Positions 1 through 9,077 of a stretch of 64,000 nt of DNA are shown in pieces. Position 1 is the stretch's first letter; each line of letters starts with the position of its first letter. The notes under the pieces are model-generated. The model had not been told where the DNA came from, did not search any database, and worked only from the letters and a program-made list of their open reading frames with translations. Position numbers and translations under genes: made by a program. This DNA is from Pseudarthrobacter sp. NS4 (GTDB lineage Bacteria; Actinomycetota; Actinomycetes; Actinomycetales; Micrococcaceae): NCBI RefSeq assembly GCF_024758005.1, contig NZ_CP103288.1, forward strand, positions 372,001-436,000. The letters are read 5' to 3'.

Positions 1-380
1 CTGACAAAGCGCGACAGCGCCTCCACGCCCACCACGCTTTTTTCGGCAAGCCCGTAAATGGGCTGGAAAGCCGTCATCAGCATCTGGCTCTCAAGCAGGG
101 CGCTGATTCGCGACATGCTGCGGATGGCATCGATTTGTTCAGCAAGCTTCGGTGGAATGGCCCGGGGCGTCAGGCGCATTTCCCTGGCGCTCTCCAAGGT
201 CTCTACCGTATTTGCCTCGCTGCGGCGCGTCTCAAGGAGATATTCCAGCAGGGCCCGTTCCGGGACTCCCGGGTTCTCGTCAAGGCTTTTACTCAGGCGC
301 TGACGAACGGCGGCCCCGGACGGATCCGTATCCGCCAACACCGCGGCAATGATTCCCCATGCCTGTACACGAACCGACAT
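1..380 (-). CDS. EAL-domain protein, N-terminal part (runs off the window)
   Basis: Reading leftward from ATG at 378-380, an open frame continues to the window edge (about 126 codons), so the C-terminus is missing. The first 95 or so residues have no family I recognise. The end then matches the start of an EAL c-di-GMP phosphodiesterase domain: FQPIYGL followed by GVEALSRFV, in which EAL is the catalytic metal-binding signature. It lies downstream of and in line with a GGDEF-EAL gene and a histidine kinase, which suggests a shared c-di-GMP signalling role. The rest of the active site is off the window, so activity cannot be judged. Confidence 0.75.
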   Translation of the reverse strand, partial: MSVRVQAWGIIAAVLADTDPSGAAVRQRLSKSLDENPGVPERALLEYLLETRRSEANTVETLESAREMRLTPRAIPPKLAEQIDAIRSMSRISALLESQMLMTAFQPIYGLAEKSVVGVEALSRFV

Positions 381-546
381 TAGCTACGCCCCCAGTTGAC
401 GAAGTAATGACCCATTGGCCCATTAATGTTCAATTTCTAAAACCTTTAAAATCCGGTGCTTCTTTTCATCGTTTACGCGGCGATGAAAATCAGACACCGC
501 ACGATGATCGTATATCGCTGTGAACAAAAGCGCAGTACTTATGGCC

Positions 547-2082
547 CTACTGGTTAGCGCTTTCCGGCTGGTCCGCCAGCAACAACGGGATCTGTTCGGG
601 CGGGACAGGCCTGCTGAAGAAATATCCTTGGGCGCTGAGGCAGCCCAGCCCGCGCAGGATTTCAACCTGCTCCGCTGTTTCCACGCCTTCCCACACTGCT
701 TCCAGTCCGCATGCCCGCACCAGTTGCAGGACCGCAGCCACCAGCGCCGGCTGGCTCGGATCGCTGCCCAGTCCGGTAATCAGCGAGCGGTCCACCTTGA
801 CCCGGTCCACCGGCAGCCGGCGAAGGTAACTGATGGAGGAGTATCCGGTGCCGAAGTCGTCAATTTCAATGCCCACACCCAGGCCGCGCAGGCCTCCCAG
901 CGAATAGCGGTCCAGTTCGTTGCCCCTGACGATGGCCACTTCCGTCAGTTCCAGGACCACCTGCTCCGGCATTACGCCGGTTTCCTTCAGCACATTCCGG
1001 ACGTCCTCAATGAACTGCAGGCTCTGCAGGTCCGTTGCGGAGATATTGATCCGTACGGAGAACTTGCTGTCCACGCGGGAGGCATCGAGCCAGCTCCGCA
1101 GCTGGTGCACCGCCGTCTTTAGCACCCAGTGCCCCAGTTCGGAGATCAGTCCGGCTTCTTCGGCCAGCGGAATGAACTCATCCGGCATGATTAAGCCGCG
1201 GGTGGGGTGGTTCCACCGGACCAGCGCCTCCACACCCTCGATCCGGCCGGAGGCGAGCTCCACCACGGGCTGGTAGTGGAGGGTCAGGCCGTCGCTTTTG
1301 ATGGCGGCGCGCAGGTCCTCCACCAGCTGGCTCCGCAGCCTGCGCACCAGCAGCAGCGCCGGCTCAAAGCGGTGCAACCGGTTCTGTCCTTCCGCCTTGG
1401 ACGCGTACATCGCGACGTCGGCCTCCATCAGCATGTCCTCCGGGCTCTGGCCGGGACTGCCAACGCTCAGCCCGATGCTGGCGCCGCAGCGCACGCTCCG
1501 CCCCGGGAGCTCAACAGGTTCGTTGAGGGCCGCCAGGATGCGGTGCCCCACGACGGTTGCCTGGTCGGCTGACGCCGCCGGCAGAACGATGGCGAATTCG
1601 TCCCCGCCAAGGCGGGCGACGACGTCAGTTACGCGCACTGCGCCGCGGATCCGTTCGCCTACAGTGATGAGGACCTGGTCCCCGGCCGTGTGGCCCATGC
1701 TGTCATTAATGGATTTGAAGGCATCCAGGTCCATCAGCAGGATGGCGGGGCCCTCGCCGGGTGCGGAGCCGGCGTCGAGCGCTGTCCGCAAAGCCTCAAG
1801 GAGGGCGGATCGGTTGGCCAGGCCCGTGAGGGGGTCCTGCATGGCCATCTTCTGCATTTCAAGGTGCGCTTCGTGCAGGAGTTGCGTCCGCACCTGCACG
1901 CGCTGTTCAAGCTCTTCGTAAATAATCTGCAGGTCTTCGGCCAGCAGGTTGGTGCCCATGATGATGGCGTCCAGCTCATCACGGGCCTCGGATACCTCGA
2001 TCCGGGAGCTGAGGTCTCCGGAGGCCAGGCGCACAATGCCTTCCAGGAGATGCGAGAGCCGGGGATCGTTTTCCGCAAACAT
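547..2082 (-). CDS. Bifunctional GGDEF-EAL protein (diguanylate cyclase / c-di-GMP phosphodiesterase)
   Basis: About 511 residues, apparently cytoplasmic with no membrane segment. A HAMP-like and coiled-coil N-terminus (residues 1-80) is followed by a GGDEF domain (about 85-240) and an EAL domain (about 260-505). Both active sites look intact. GGDEF is exact, and RVTD five residues upstream fits the inhibitory RxxD I-site. The EAL half keeps EALVRW, ELTE, DDFGTGYSS and EGVE. It can therefore be predicted to make and break c-di-GMP. ATG at 2082 is preferred over GTG at 2091, because the GGGAAGG ribosome-binding site directly abuts the GTG. It follows the histidine kinase by about 20 bases, so the two are probably co-transcribed. 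Confidence 0.9.
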   Translation of the reverse strand: MFAENDPRLSHLLEGIVRLASGDLSSRIEVSEARDELDAIIMGTNLLAEDLQIIYEELEQRVQVRTQLLHEAHLEMQKMAMQDPLTGLANRSALLEALRTALDAGSAPGEGPAILLMDLDAFKSINDSMGHTAGDQVLITVGERIRGAVRVTDVVARLGGDEFAIVLPAASADQATVVGHRILAALNEPVELPGRSVRCGASIGLSVGSPGQSPEDMLMEADVAMYASKAEGQNRLHRFEPALLLVRRLRSQLVEDLRAAIKSDGLTLHYQPVVELASGRIEGVEALVRWNHPTRGLIMPDEFIPLAEEAGLISELGHWVLKTAVHQLRSWLDASRVDSKFSVRINISATDLQSLQFIEDVRNVLKETGVMPEQVVLELTEVAIVRGNELDRYSLGGLRGLGVGIEIDDFGTGYSSISYLRRLPVDRVKVDRSLITGLGSDPSQPALVAAVLQLVRACGLEAVWEGVETAEQVEILRGLGCLSAQGYFFSRPVPPEQIPLLLADQPESANQ

Positions 2083-2102
2083 AGGGGTCACCCTTCCCGG
2101 GC

Positions 2103-3728
2103 TCAGTTGGACCGGGAGCGGTCAGCATTTAGGGGAAGGCTGACCGTGACTGTGGTTCCTGCGCCAAGCGTGGAGGCTACATCTATGTGCCCTCCATGGC
2201 GGGCCACGATGTCCTTGGTGATGGCCAGCCCCAGCCCTGTCCCCGGGATGGCGCCGGACATGGCATTGGAAGCGCGGTAGAACCGTGTGAACACGTGGTC
2301 GATTTCGTCGCTGGAGATGCCGATGCCGGTGTCTGCGACGCTCACGGTGGCCCACCGGGTGCCGTCGGCGGCTGCGTGCGACTCGCTGCCCACCTCGATC
2401 CGTCCGCCGCTGGGAGTGAACTTAATGGCGTTGGACACCAGATTCGTGAATACCTGCTGCAACTGCACCTCATCGGCAAGAATCTCCGGGTCCTCCGGAA
2501 CCGGATCGACTGCGATAGTGACGTTCTGCAGTTTGGCCAGCGGCCGGAGCGCTGCCGCAACCAGGTCAAGGGTCTGGCCCAGGCGCACCGGGGTGAGGTG
2601 CATCAGGCTGTCATCCAGGCCGTTGCGCGAAACGCTCAGCATGTCCTCGATGAGTGACCGGAGCCGCTCGGTGTTGCGGACCACAATGTCCAGCATCTGG
2701 TGGACCTCGGAGGAGACCGGCTGTTCCGTGCTCTCCTGGATCATGTCCAGGTAGGCCATGATGGACGTCAGCGGCGTGCGCAGTTCATGGTTGACGGTGG
2801 CCAGGAAGTCCGTCTTGGCCTTGTCCAGCTGTTGAAGCTGCTTGACCACCTGTTGCTGGCTGCTGATCAGATGGCTTTGGATCAGGCCGTGTGCGGCGTT
2901 GCCCGCCACGTGCTGGATGAGTCCCAGTTCTGCACGCGACCATTTACGCGGCCGGTCAATACTTGTGATCCAGATAATGCCCAGCGAGGAGCTTCCTTCG
3001 CCCATGGGCACGGCCAGCGTAGAGGCGGTGTTGGCGATGTTCGACGCCGGCGCATCGCCTGCCGCTGCATCCGCCCCGGCCCACAAGCGGTCTGCCGTCC
3101 GTCGCGCTTCCTCCTCGCCTGGAAGCGCATTGGCCGGGAGCGGCCCAAGCCCAGGCCTGTTCCATGTGGCGGTGATCAGGGGAACCCGGTTGTCCTCAAA
3201 CGTGGTCAGCCGGACGTGGTCGGCCTTGAACGTCCGGCCGAAACCCGCCACTACTTGTTTTGCAATTTCCTCAGGATCATTGGTTGCCCTTACCGCGGCG
3301 GACACTTGCCGCAGCTGCTCGCGCAGCGCCTCTGCCTCCTGCCGGGATGCATTGCGCCGCGACACCAGGTCAATCAGTGCAGTGGCGCGGTGGACCAGTT
3401 CCCGGGGCGCCGGCGGTTTGGCGATGCAGTCGTGGATTCCGGGCGGACGGACCTTGGTTTCCGCGGGATTGTCGAGGTCCACCATCACCAGGACCGGAAC
3501 ATCCGACTCGGCCGCGGGCAGCAAGGGGGCGTCCACTACGATGACGGAAGGCTCGCCGGCGTTCAGGAGGCCAGCGAGCCCGGCAGTATCAGAGATGGTA
3601 TGAACGGTGAAACCGGCATCGCGCAGTGCGGCGGCATTAAGCGCCAGCCGCCCGGCGTCGGGGTCCGCGACGACCGCGCTGCGTGGCATGTGCAATTCAC
3701 ACTGCATATCAGCTGCCACAATGCTCAC
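2103..3728 (-). CDS. Sensor histidine kinase with N-terminal receiver-like and GAF domains
   Basis: About 541 residues with no transmembrane segment. Residues 10-120 look like a receiver domain: an acidic ADPD start, VVDAPL with the likely phospho-acceptor Asp, and a conserved Lys in IAKPP. A GAF-like sensory domain follows (about 130-290). The HisKA H-box is HELRTPLTSIMAYL, and the ATPase domain has N-box NLVSNAIKF, then DTGIGIS and GTGLGLAI. The start is set at GTG 3728 just after GGGAGGAAA; upstream ATG codons would run into the divergent gene. No separate response regulator is adjacent. The partner is more likely the co-oriented GGDEF-EAL gene or the kinase's own receiver. Function in the cell is unknown. 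Confidence 0.85.
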   Translation of the reverse strand: MSIVAADMQCELHMPRSAVVADPDAGRLALNAAALRDAGFTVHTISDTAGLAGLLNAGEPSVIVVDAPLLPAAESDVPVLVMVDLDNPAETKVRPPGIHDCIAKPPAPRELVHRATALIDLVSRRNASRQEAEALREQLRQVSAAVRATNDPEEIAKQVVAGFGRTFKADHVRLTTFEDNRVPLITATWNRPGLGPLPANALPGEEEARRTADRLWAGADAAAGDAPASNIANTASTLAVPMGEGSSSLGIIWITSIDRPRKWSRAELGLIQHVAGNAAHGLIQSHLISSQQQVVKQLQQLDKAKTDFLATVNHELRTPLTSIMAYLDMIQESTEQPVSSEVHQMLDIVVRNTERLRSLIEDMLSVSRNGLDDSLMHLTPVRLGQTLDLVAAALRPLAKLQNVTIAVDPVPEDPEILADEVQLQQVFTNLVSNAIKFTPSGGRIEVGSESHAAADGTRWATVSVADTGIGISSDEIDHVFTRFYRASNAMSGAIPGTGLGLAITKDIVARHGGHIDVASTLGAGTTVTVSLPLNADRSRSN

Positions 3729-3801
3729 TTTCCTCCCAGTTGAGTACATTGTAGGGGGATGTGGGGCAGGCGGCTCCATGAAAATTTGTGCGGAGGACAA
3801 A

Positions 3802-4182
3802 GTGACGAACCAGCCGGGAGAATCATCCGCGGGCGATTTGAGCCTTGAAGACGGCGTCCTCTACCTGCGCTGGCCCCGCGGCGCGGTCATCAGTGAGGCC
3901 GATGCCGGGAACGCCATGAGCAGGGTCAATGAGCTGTGCGGCGAAAACCGGCACCCCATGCTCGTGGACATGGCGACAACGGAAAAAGTCAGCCGCGGAG
4001 CACGCGCCGTATTCGGGCGCCCGTGCCAGGCTTCGCGGATTGCGCTGCTGGGGGCGTCCCCGGTGGACAAAGTGATGGCCAACTTCATCCTTGGCATCAA
4101 CAAACTGCCGTGCCCCACCCGGTTTTTCACCTCCCGGGAAGAAGCCATGTCATGGCTGAAGCTGCAGGGTCCGGCAGCCTGA
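3802..4182 (+). CDS. STAS/SpoIIAA-like small protein
   Basis: About 126 residues. GTG at 3802 has a good ribosome-binding site (GGAGG at 3792-3796, five bases away) and is preferred over ATG at 3778. The pattern of a short strand (GVLYLRWP), a VDMATTEKVS strand-helix and a C-terminal helix ending in SREEAMSWLK resembles the STAS-like proteins related to anti-sigma-factor antagonists and to DUF7793. No serine/threonine kinase partner is nearby. It is divergent from the histidine kinase, with promoters between them. Family assignment is by fold impression only. Confidence 0.65.
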   Translation: MTNQPGESSAGDLSLEDGVLYLRWPRGAVISEADAGNAMSRVNELCGENRHPMLVDMATTEKVSRGARAVFGRPCQASRIALLGASPVDKVMANFILGINKLPCPTRFFTSREEAMSWLKLQGPAA

Positions 4183-4278
4183 CCCCGCTTGACCCGGCAT
4201 GGCCGCAGGAGAGGGCGCCGCCGTCGTAACATCATGCCGCGTCCGCCCTGCAATTGTCCCGGGACATATATTGGACCG

Positions 4279-5082
4279 GTGTCCTCTCCAGCGAAATCGG
4301 TAACGTCTGCCCTGCAGAAGTACCTGATGATCCCCAAACTTGTCCGGCTCTCACGGCTTGCGCCGAAGGACCGGCCGCTGGCTTGGGAGCGGTACTGGGC
4401 CGGCATCAGGGCAACCGGGCCGGCAGGTGATGTCCTGTGGGATGCCGGGACGGACCACGAGTTCCTCAGCTACAGGGATGTGCTCCTCCGCCACCTGGAC
4501 CCCGGGCTTCCCGTCGTGGACATCGGCTGCGGCCATGGCAGCTTCAGCAGGGCGCTGGCCGATATTTTTCCTGAGGTTATTGGCGTGGACATTTCGCAGC
4601 ATGCGGTCAAGCGGGCAAGGGCGGAATCGGCGGAGCTCGGCAACGTACGGTTTGAGGTCCGGGACATGACGGCCCCGGGAGCAGAAAAAGACCTCCCGGA
4701 TGGCGCCAACGTCTTCATCCGGGGCGTCCTCCATGTCCTGGACCCGGCAGACCAGGCGGCCCTCGTGGAAAACCTCCACCCCTTGGCGGGGACGCGGGGG
4801 ACGGTATTCCTCGCGGAGACCAATTTCCAGGGAAACCCGGTGGAGTATGTGTCGCACCTGGGTGCCACCTCCCGCAGCATTCCGGCGCCGCTGGAGCTGG
4901 CCATCCGCGGGCTGCCGATGCCTGGACGCTTCGGCCCGGAAGAGCGCTCCCGGGCCCTGCCGCCTACGGCTTGGGAGCTTGTGGAGGACGGGGCGGTGGC
5001 CATCGAGACGAATCCCGCCACCGGCGTCGAAGGGCAGGGCAGGGTGCCCGGATATTATGCGGTGCTGCGCCCCCGGATGTAG
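4279..5082 (+). CDS. Class I SAM-dependent methyltransferase
   Basis: About 267 residues. Motif I is VVDIGCGHGSFSRAL, and an acidic residue ends the next strand (VIGVDIS), the classical SAM-binding pattern. FIRGVLHVLDPADQ corresponds to the post-motif region of the Methyltransf_11/25 families. Substrate is unknown. A TATATT box at 4267-4272 lies seven bases from GTG 4279 and no ribosome-binding site is visible, so a leaderless start there is plausible. ATG 4327 (MIPKLVRL) is the alternative. It stands alone between the STAS-like gene and a small hypothetical gene. Confidence 0.75.
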   Translation: MSSPAKSVTSALQKYLMIPKLVRLSRLAPKDRPLAWERYWAGIRATGPAGDVLWDAGTDHEFLSYRDVLLRHLDPGLPVVDIGCGHGSFSRALADIFPEVIGVDISQHAVKRARAESAELGNVRFEVRDMTAPGAEKDLPDGANVFIRGVLHVLDPADQAALVENLHPLAGTRGTVFLAETNFQGNPVEYVSHLGATSRSIPAPLELAIRGLPMPGRFGPEERSRALPPTAWELVEDGAVAIETNPATGVEGQGRVPGYYAVLRPRM

Positions 5083-5147
5083 CTGCCGAAAACCCGGCTG
5101 AAGGCGGGCAAGGCGTTGCGGGAAGCCGCTGAAAGCCCCCAAACCCC

Positions 5148-5178
5148 TTGACAGGGGGGCCGCTCCGGAGGCTACATA
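5148..5178 (+). promoter_or_regulatory. Candidate sigma-70-type promoter
   Basis: An exact TTGACA at 5148-5153 is followed after 19 bases by TACATA at 5173-5178, upstream of the small gene starting at 5214. The spacing is long, so strength is uncertain. The AGTACTTA motif at 5191-5198 lies just downstream. Confidence 0.5.
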
Positions 5179-5213
5179 ATAAGTAGACTTAGTACTTAGC
5201 CTCTGGGGAAAGG

Positions 5214-5672
5214 ATGGCCACCATGGCGGAGGACAAGGGCAACAGGACCCGCGAAGCCAAGACGGACCGGGACGACGAGGATCTGGGCGCTGGCCCGGAC
5301 GACGGGAAGATCCGGCGCGGACCGGACTCGTCAAAATCGCTCAAGTATTCGCAGGAAGTCACCTCGCCGGATGAGGAACCGGAACGCGAGGGCCGCAGCC
5401 TCGCCACCACGCACCACGAAGTCATCAGGCAGTGGGCGGAGGAGCGTGACGGTGTTCCGGCCACCGTGGAAGGCACCGAGCACGGTGACCATCTCGGTGT
5501 GCTGCGAATCGACTTTGGTGGCGAAAACGACAAACTTCGCCACATCAGCTGGGAGGAATGGTTTGAAACCTTCGACTCCCGGGGACTGAACTTCATCTAC
5601 CAGGAACAGCGCAGCGACGGGCAGCAGTCAAATTTCTTCCGGCTTGAAAATCCCAACCGAGAAGACGCCTAA
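5214..5672 (+). CDS. Conserved-looking hypothetical protein
   Basis: 152 residues. The first 60 are highly charged and low in complexity (many D, E, K and R), probably disordered. A compact C-terminal part follows from about residue 65, beginning ATTHHEVIRQWAEER and containing ISWEEWFETFD and LNFIYQEQ. That block reads like a real domain found in other actinobacterial hypotheticals, but I cannot name a function. ATG at 5214 and ATG at 5223 are both possible; GGGGAAAGG lies directly ahead of the first. A candidate promoter lies 35-65 bases upstream. Confidence 0.7.
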   Translation: MATMAEDKGNRTREAKTDRDDEDLGAGPDDGKIRRGPDSSKSLKYSQEVTSPDEEPEREGRSLATTHHEVIRQWAEERDGVPATVEGTEHGDHLGVLRIDFGGENDKLRHISWEEWFETFDSRGLNFIYQEQRSDGQQSNFFRLENPNREDA

Positions 5673-5764
5673 GCCGCACTCGCGCCCCAAATCGTTTCGG
5701 CAGCACCGGAATTGCACCCGGCGCCACTTCAGCGACCGCGGACGCAAGATCTACAGGACATACA

Positions 5765-6184
5765 ATGCGCAAACTCATACCGTCAGGCTCCCTCCGGGCA
5801 ATGGTGCTGCCGCCCACCTATGGACGACACGTGACGAAATCCAACGAATTCACAGTCTTGTCCGTCGAGATCTGGACCTCCGGACTGGTGGTCAATATCC
5901 AGATGGCCTCCGACGGCGGACCGGAGCCCCGCATCATCCTCCAAGACCACTTTGGAACCGAGTATTCGCTGCAGGACTCCGCCGTCCTGGATTCCCGGAA
6001 CCTGCAGGTTTTCACCCCTTCGGTGCCTCCCGGCACCAGGAGTCTGACCGTCAGGTCCGCAGATGATGCCGAGGCGCGGCAGGTGGTTACCTTCGCCGTC
6101 CCGCTGATGGCCGTGCCGGATGAATCAGCTGCAGCAAAAAGGGACCACTATCCACCGGGACCTGAACTCCGCCGCCCGGCCTGA
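5765..6184 (+). CDS. Hypothetical protein, probable beta-rich fold
   Basis: 139 residues, no signal peptide and no membrane segment. The sequence alternates short hydrophobic strands (VLSVEIWTSGLVVNIQM, RSLTVRSADD, QVVTFAVPL), which suggests an immunoglobulin-like beta sandwich. No catalytic motif is visible. The ribosome-binding site is weak (AGGACA ten bases ahead of the ATG). It lies between another hypothetical gene and a short-chain dehydrogenase on the same strand. Function unknown. Confidence 0.6.
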   Translation: MRKLIPSGSLRAMVLPPTYGRHVTKSNEFTVLSVEIWTSGLVVNIQMASDGGPEPRIILQDHFGTEYSLQDSAVLDSRNLQVFTPSVPPGTRSLTVRSADDAEARQVVTFAVPLMAVPDESAAAKRDHYPPGPELRRPA

Positions 6185-6280
6185 ACCTGTTTTGCCCGAC
6201 CATGCCGTCATGCCGGCCACGGCAGAACGGGCATGGGTACCGACAATCCCAGCACCCTGACCCATCGAAAGGCTGCCACG

Positions 6281-7090
6281 ATGCAGGACACCACCAGTTT
6301 CGCCCCCGCCACCGCCATCGTCACCGCATCCGATTCCGGCATCGGCAAGGCCACTGCCGTGGCGCTCGCCAGGGCAGGGATGGATGTGGGCGTCACCTGG
6401 CATTCGGACAAGGCCGGGGCCGAAGGAACTGCCGAAGAAATCCGGGCCTTGGGCCGCAAGGCCGCGATCCGGCAACTCGACACCACTGAACTTCGGGCTG
6501 CAGGCGCGGTTATCGACGAATTGGCTGACGAACTGGGCGGCGTTGACGTCTTCGTGAACAACGCAGGCACCGGCGAGAGCACCAAATTCCTCGACATGGA
6601 CATTGATCGCTGGATGCAAACGCTCGACACGAACCTGAACGGCGCGTTCGTCTGCCTGCAGGCGGCTGCCCGCCGGATGGTCCAGGCGGGCAGGGGCGGG
6701 CGGCTGATCGCCGTGACCAGTGTCCACGAATTCCAGCCCCGGGTGGGGTCCTCCGCCTATGACGCGTCCAAGCACGGGCTGGGCGGGCTGATGAAGACGC
6801 TGGCCCTGGAATTGGCGGAGCACGGCATCACTGCCAACACCGTGGCGCCCGGTGAGATTGCCACTCCCATGACCGGCCAGGAAGATGAGGACCCCGCGAC
6901 CAAGGACCGGCCGGGTGTGCCGCTGGGCCGGCCCGGTGATGCCTGGGAGATTGCTGCTGTCATCGCTTTCCTTGCCTCGCCCGCCTCCAGCTACGTCAAC
7001 GGGGCGTCCTGGCCGGTGGACGGCGGCATGCTCCAGATGGGTCCGCAGGCGGGTTCGCACATCAACAGCCACGAGTGGCGCGAAGGCTAA
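6281..7090 (+). CDS. Short-chain dehydrogenase/reductase (SDR)
   Basis: 269 residues from ATG 6281, which has GAAAGG ahead of it. The cofactor loop reads TASDSGIGKA, with Ala where the first Gly of TGxxxGxG is usual; a clade of SDRs carries this form. NNAG, the catalytic Ser (TSVHEFQP) and Tyr-x-x-x-Lys (YDASK) are present, as is the C-terminal PVDGG. It is a cytosolic NAD(P)-dependent oxidoreductase of unknown substrate. Glycerate kinase follows 77 bases downstream on the same strand. Confidence 0.88.
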   Translation: MQDTTSFAPATAIVTASDSGIGKATAVALARAGMDVGVTWHSDKAGAEGTAEEIRALGRKAAIRQLDTTELRAAGAVIDELADELGGVDVFVNNAGTGESTKFLDMDIDRWMQTLDTNLNGAFVCLQAAARRMVQAGRGGRLIAVTSVHEFQPRVGSSAYDASKHGLGGLMKTLALELAEHGITANTVAPGEIATPMTGQEDEDPATKDRPGVPLGRPGDAWEIAAVIAFLASPASSYVNGASWPVDGGMLQMGPQAGSHINSHEWREG

Positions 7091-7167
7091 GGCCTCTCCG
7101 GCGCAGCCCCCTTCTGTGTTACGGAGCGGCAAGCCCATTCCCGTTCGTTGCTGGCATGATGGAGCGC

Positions 7168-8292
7168 ATGCGCATCCTTATTGCTCCGGATAAGTTCAAG
7201 GGTTCCCTGACGGCAGCCGAGGCGGCCGCCGCCATCGCAGAAGGCGCCCTGCGCGTTTACCCTGACGCGGTGGCCACCCAGTTCCCGATCGCTGATGGCG
7301 GTGAGGGCACGCTTGAGGCGGCTGTCGCCGCCGGCTACGAGGAGCGGCTCAACGCCGTGGTGGGTCCGATTCTTGCCCCCGTGGGGGCCGCCTGGGCGAT
7401 CCGTAAGGCCGGCGATGGCAGCGCCACCGCTGTCATCGAAACCGCGCAGGCCTCGGGCCTGGCCAGCATGGAGCCCACGCCTGACAACGCGCTCCGCGCC
7501 CACAGCTATGGGTGCGGCCAGCTCATCGCGGCCGCCCTTGACGCAGGCGCAACGGAAATCGTACTGGGGCTTGGCGGGTCGGCGATGACCGACGGCGGCA
7601 GCGGCGCCTTGCGCGCCCTCGGCCTGAAGCCGCTGGACGCCGCCGGCAACGTGGTGCCGCTGGGCGGGGGATTCCTCGCCGACGTGGCGTCGCTGGACAT
7701 CACCGGCCTGGATCCCCGGCTCGCCGCGACCACTTTCCGCATCGCCGTGGACGTCCGAAATCCCCTCTACGGGCCGTCCGGCGCCGCGCACGTCTTCTCC
7801 CCGCAAAAGGGCGCGGACCAGGACACGGTTGAACTGCTCGACGCAGGCCTCCGCAATTGGGCCTCGGTCCTGCGGGAAGCCACAGGGCGGGACGTGAACG
7901 TCCCTGGCGCGGGCGCCGCCGGCGGCTTCCCGGCGTCGTTCCTTGCCTTCACCGGCGCCGCGCTGGAAGGCGGCTTCGCGCTGGTGGCAGGGCTTACCGG
8001 GCTGGCGGAACAACTGGGCAACGCAGATCTGGTGATTACCGGCGAAGGGTCCATGGATTCCCAGTCGCTCACCGGCAAGGCGCCCATCGCCCTTGCGGAC
8101 GCCGCACGGGAGCGCGGCATTCCGGTGATTGTTGTGGCCGGCCGGATCCTGGTGACGCCGGAGGACCTCGCGCAGCACGGAGTGGTAAGCGCGGCCCAGC
8201 TGCTGGACGTGGCGTCGAGTCCGGAGGACGCGGTGGCAAACGCCGGAAAGTACCTGGCCTGGGCAACAACCCAAGTACTCGAAGGGGCCTAG
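7168..8292 (+). CDS. Glycerate kinase (GarK/GlxK type)
   Basis: About 374 residues, the usual size of the family. It opens with the signature MRILIAPDKFKGSLTAAEAA. Later blocks include LGLGGSAMTDGGSGALRALG and ITGEGSMDSQSLTGKAP, both characteristic of type 1 glycerate kinases, which phosphorylate D-glycerate with ATP to 2-phosphoglycerate in glyoxylate/glycerate metabolism. ATG 7168 is chosen because GGAG lies a few bases upstream; ATGs at 7156 and 7159 would add three or four residues. A hairpin terminator follows at 8305-8323. Confidence 0.93.
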   Translation: MRILIAPDKFKGSLTAAEAAAAIAEGALRVYPDAVATQFPIADGGEGTLEAAVAAGYEERLNAVVGPILAPVGAAWAIRKAGDGSATAVIETAQASGLASMEPTPDNALRAHSYGCGQLIAAALDAGATEIVLGLGGSAMTDGGSGALRALGLKPLDAAGNVVPLGGGFLADVASLDITGLDPRLAATTFRIAVDVRNPLYGPSGAAHVFSPQKGADQDTVELLDAGLRNWASVLREATGRDVNVPGAGAAGGFPASFLAFTGAALEGGFALVAGLTGLAEQLGNADLVITGEGSMDSQSLTGKAPIALADAARERGIPVIVVAGRILVTPEDLAQHGVVSAAQLLDVASSPEDAVANAGKYLAWATTQVLEGA

Positions 8293-8304
8293 TCCCGGTG
8301 GGAC

Positions 8305-8323
8305 CCGGCGTCGTAGACGCCGG
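8305..8323. terminator. Hairpin terminator between convergent genes
   Basis: An eight-base perfect stem (CCGGCGTC and GACGCCGG) with a GTA loop, followed by CCTTTA on the plus strand. It sits between the ends of glycerate kinase (+) and the MBL-fold hydrolase (-), so it may serve both. Confidence 0.6.
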
Positions 8324-8326
8324 CCT

Positions 8327-9070
8327 TTAGTGCGCGCCCACCCTCACGGCGCGGCTTACAGCGGCTTCCGCTCCCTGCGTCCAGGGCTTCCCGTGGCCGG
8401 AAAGCACCGTGGCTGCGCCGGTTGCGGCGATTGCTTTCAGAGACGCCAGGGCCTGCCCGGTATCCTTCGTGGCCGCTGACGCAACAATTTGAGGCCCCGA
8501 TTTACCCGTATAGGGGTCGAGGGTCACCAGGGCATCACCGCTGAGGACGGCGTCCCGGTCGGGGAAATGCAGGATGCAGTGCCCGTCCGTGTGGCCAGGA
8601 GTGTGGACAACAGTCGGACGCCCGGGCACCGGCACCGCAGCACCGGTGCCCAGCGGCAGGGTATCGGACACGCCCTTCACTGCCAATGCCCCGGCTGCCA
8701 CCATCCTGCCCAGGAGCGGCAGTGACCGCGGATGGGTGAAGGGGTAGAGGAACCGGTTGCGCTGGGGGGTGTACCGGTACGGGTGGGCGGCCAGATGCGA
8801 GTCACCGGAATGGACCAGCACCGGCACACCCCACTCCCCGTGGGCCCGCAGGGCAAACCCCACGTGGTCGAAATGGCCGTGAGTGAGGACCAGCGCCTTG
8901 ATCTCGTCCGGGCGCCGGCCGCGGTCAGCCAGGAGCTCCAGCAGCATGGACCACATGCTCGGCAACCCGGCGTCCACGAGGGTCAGTCCGTCCTGGTCCT
9001 CCACCAGGTAGCAGTTGACATTGGCATGCGTGATGAGGTGGATGCCGTCGGCCACGTCCCGGGTGATCAT
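8327..9070 (-). CDS. MBL-fold metallohydrolase
   Basis: 247 residues from ATG 9070 (MITRDVADGIHLI). The metallo-beta-lactamase signature THGHFDHVG supplies the HxHxDH metal ligands. Further ligands come from HTPGHTDGHC, the GDALVTLD Asp and LSGHGKPW. It belongs to the broad glyoxalase II-like/MBL hydrolase group; substrate is unknown. The start lies a few bases downstream of the stop of the small membrane-protein gene, so the two may be co-transcribed. Confidence 0.88.
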   Translation of the reverse strand: MITRDVADGIHLITHANVNCYLVEDQDGLTLVDAGLPSMWSMLLELLADRGRRPDEIKALVLTHGHFDHVGFALRAHGEWGVPVLVHSGDSHLAAHPYRYTPQRNRFLYPFTHPRSLPLLGRMVAAGALAVKGVSDTLPLGTGAAVPVPGRPTVVHTPGHTDGHCILHFPDRDAVLSGDALVTLDPYTGKSGPQIVASAATKDTGQALASLKAIAATGAATVLSGHGKPWTQGAEAAVSRAVRVGAH

Positions 9071-9077
9071 CTGCCTG

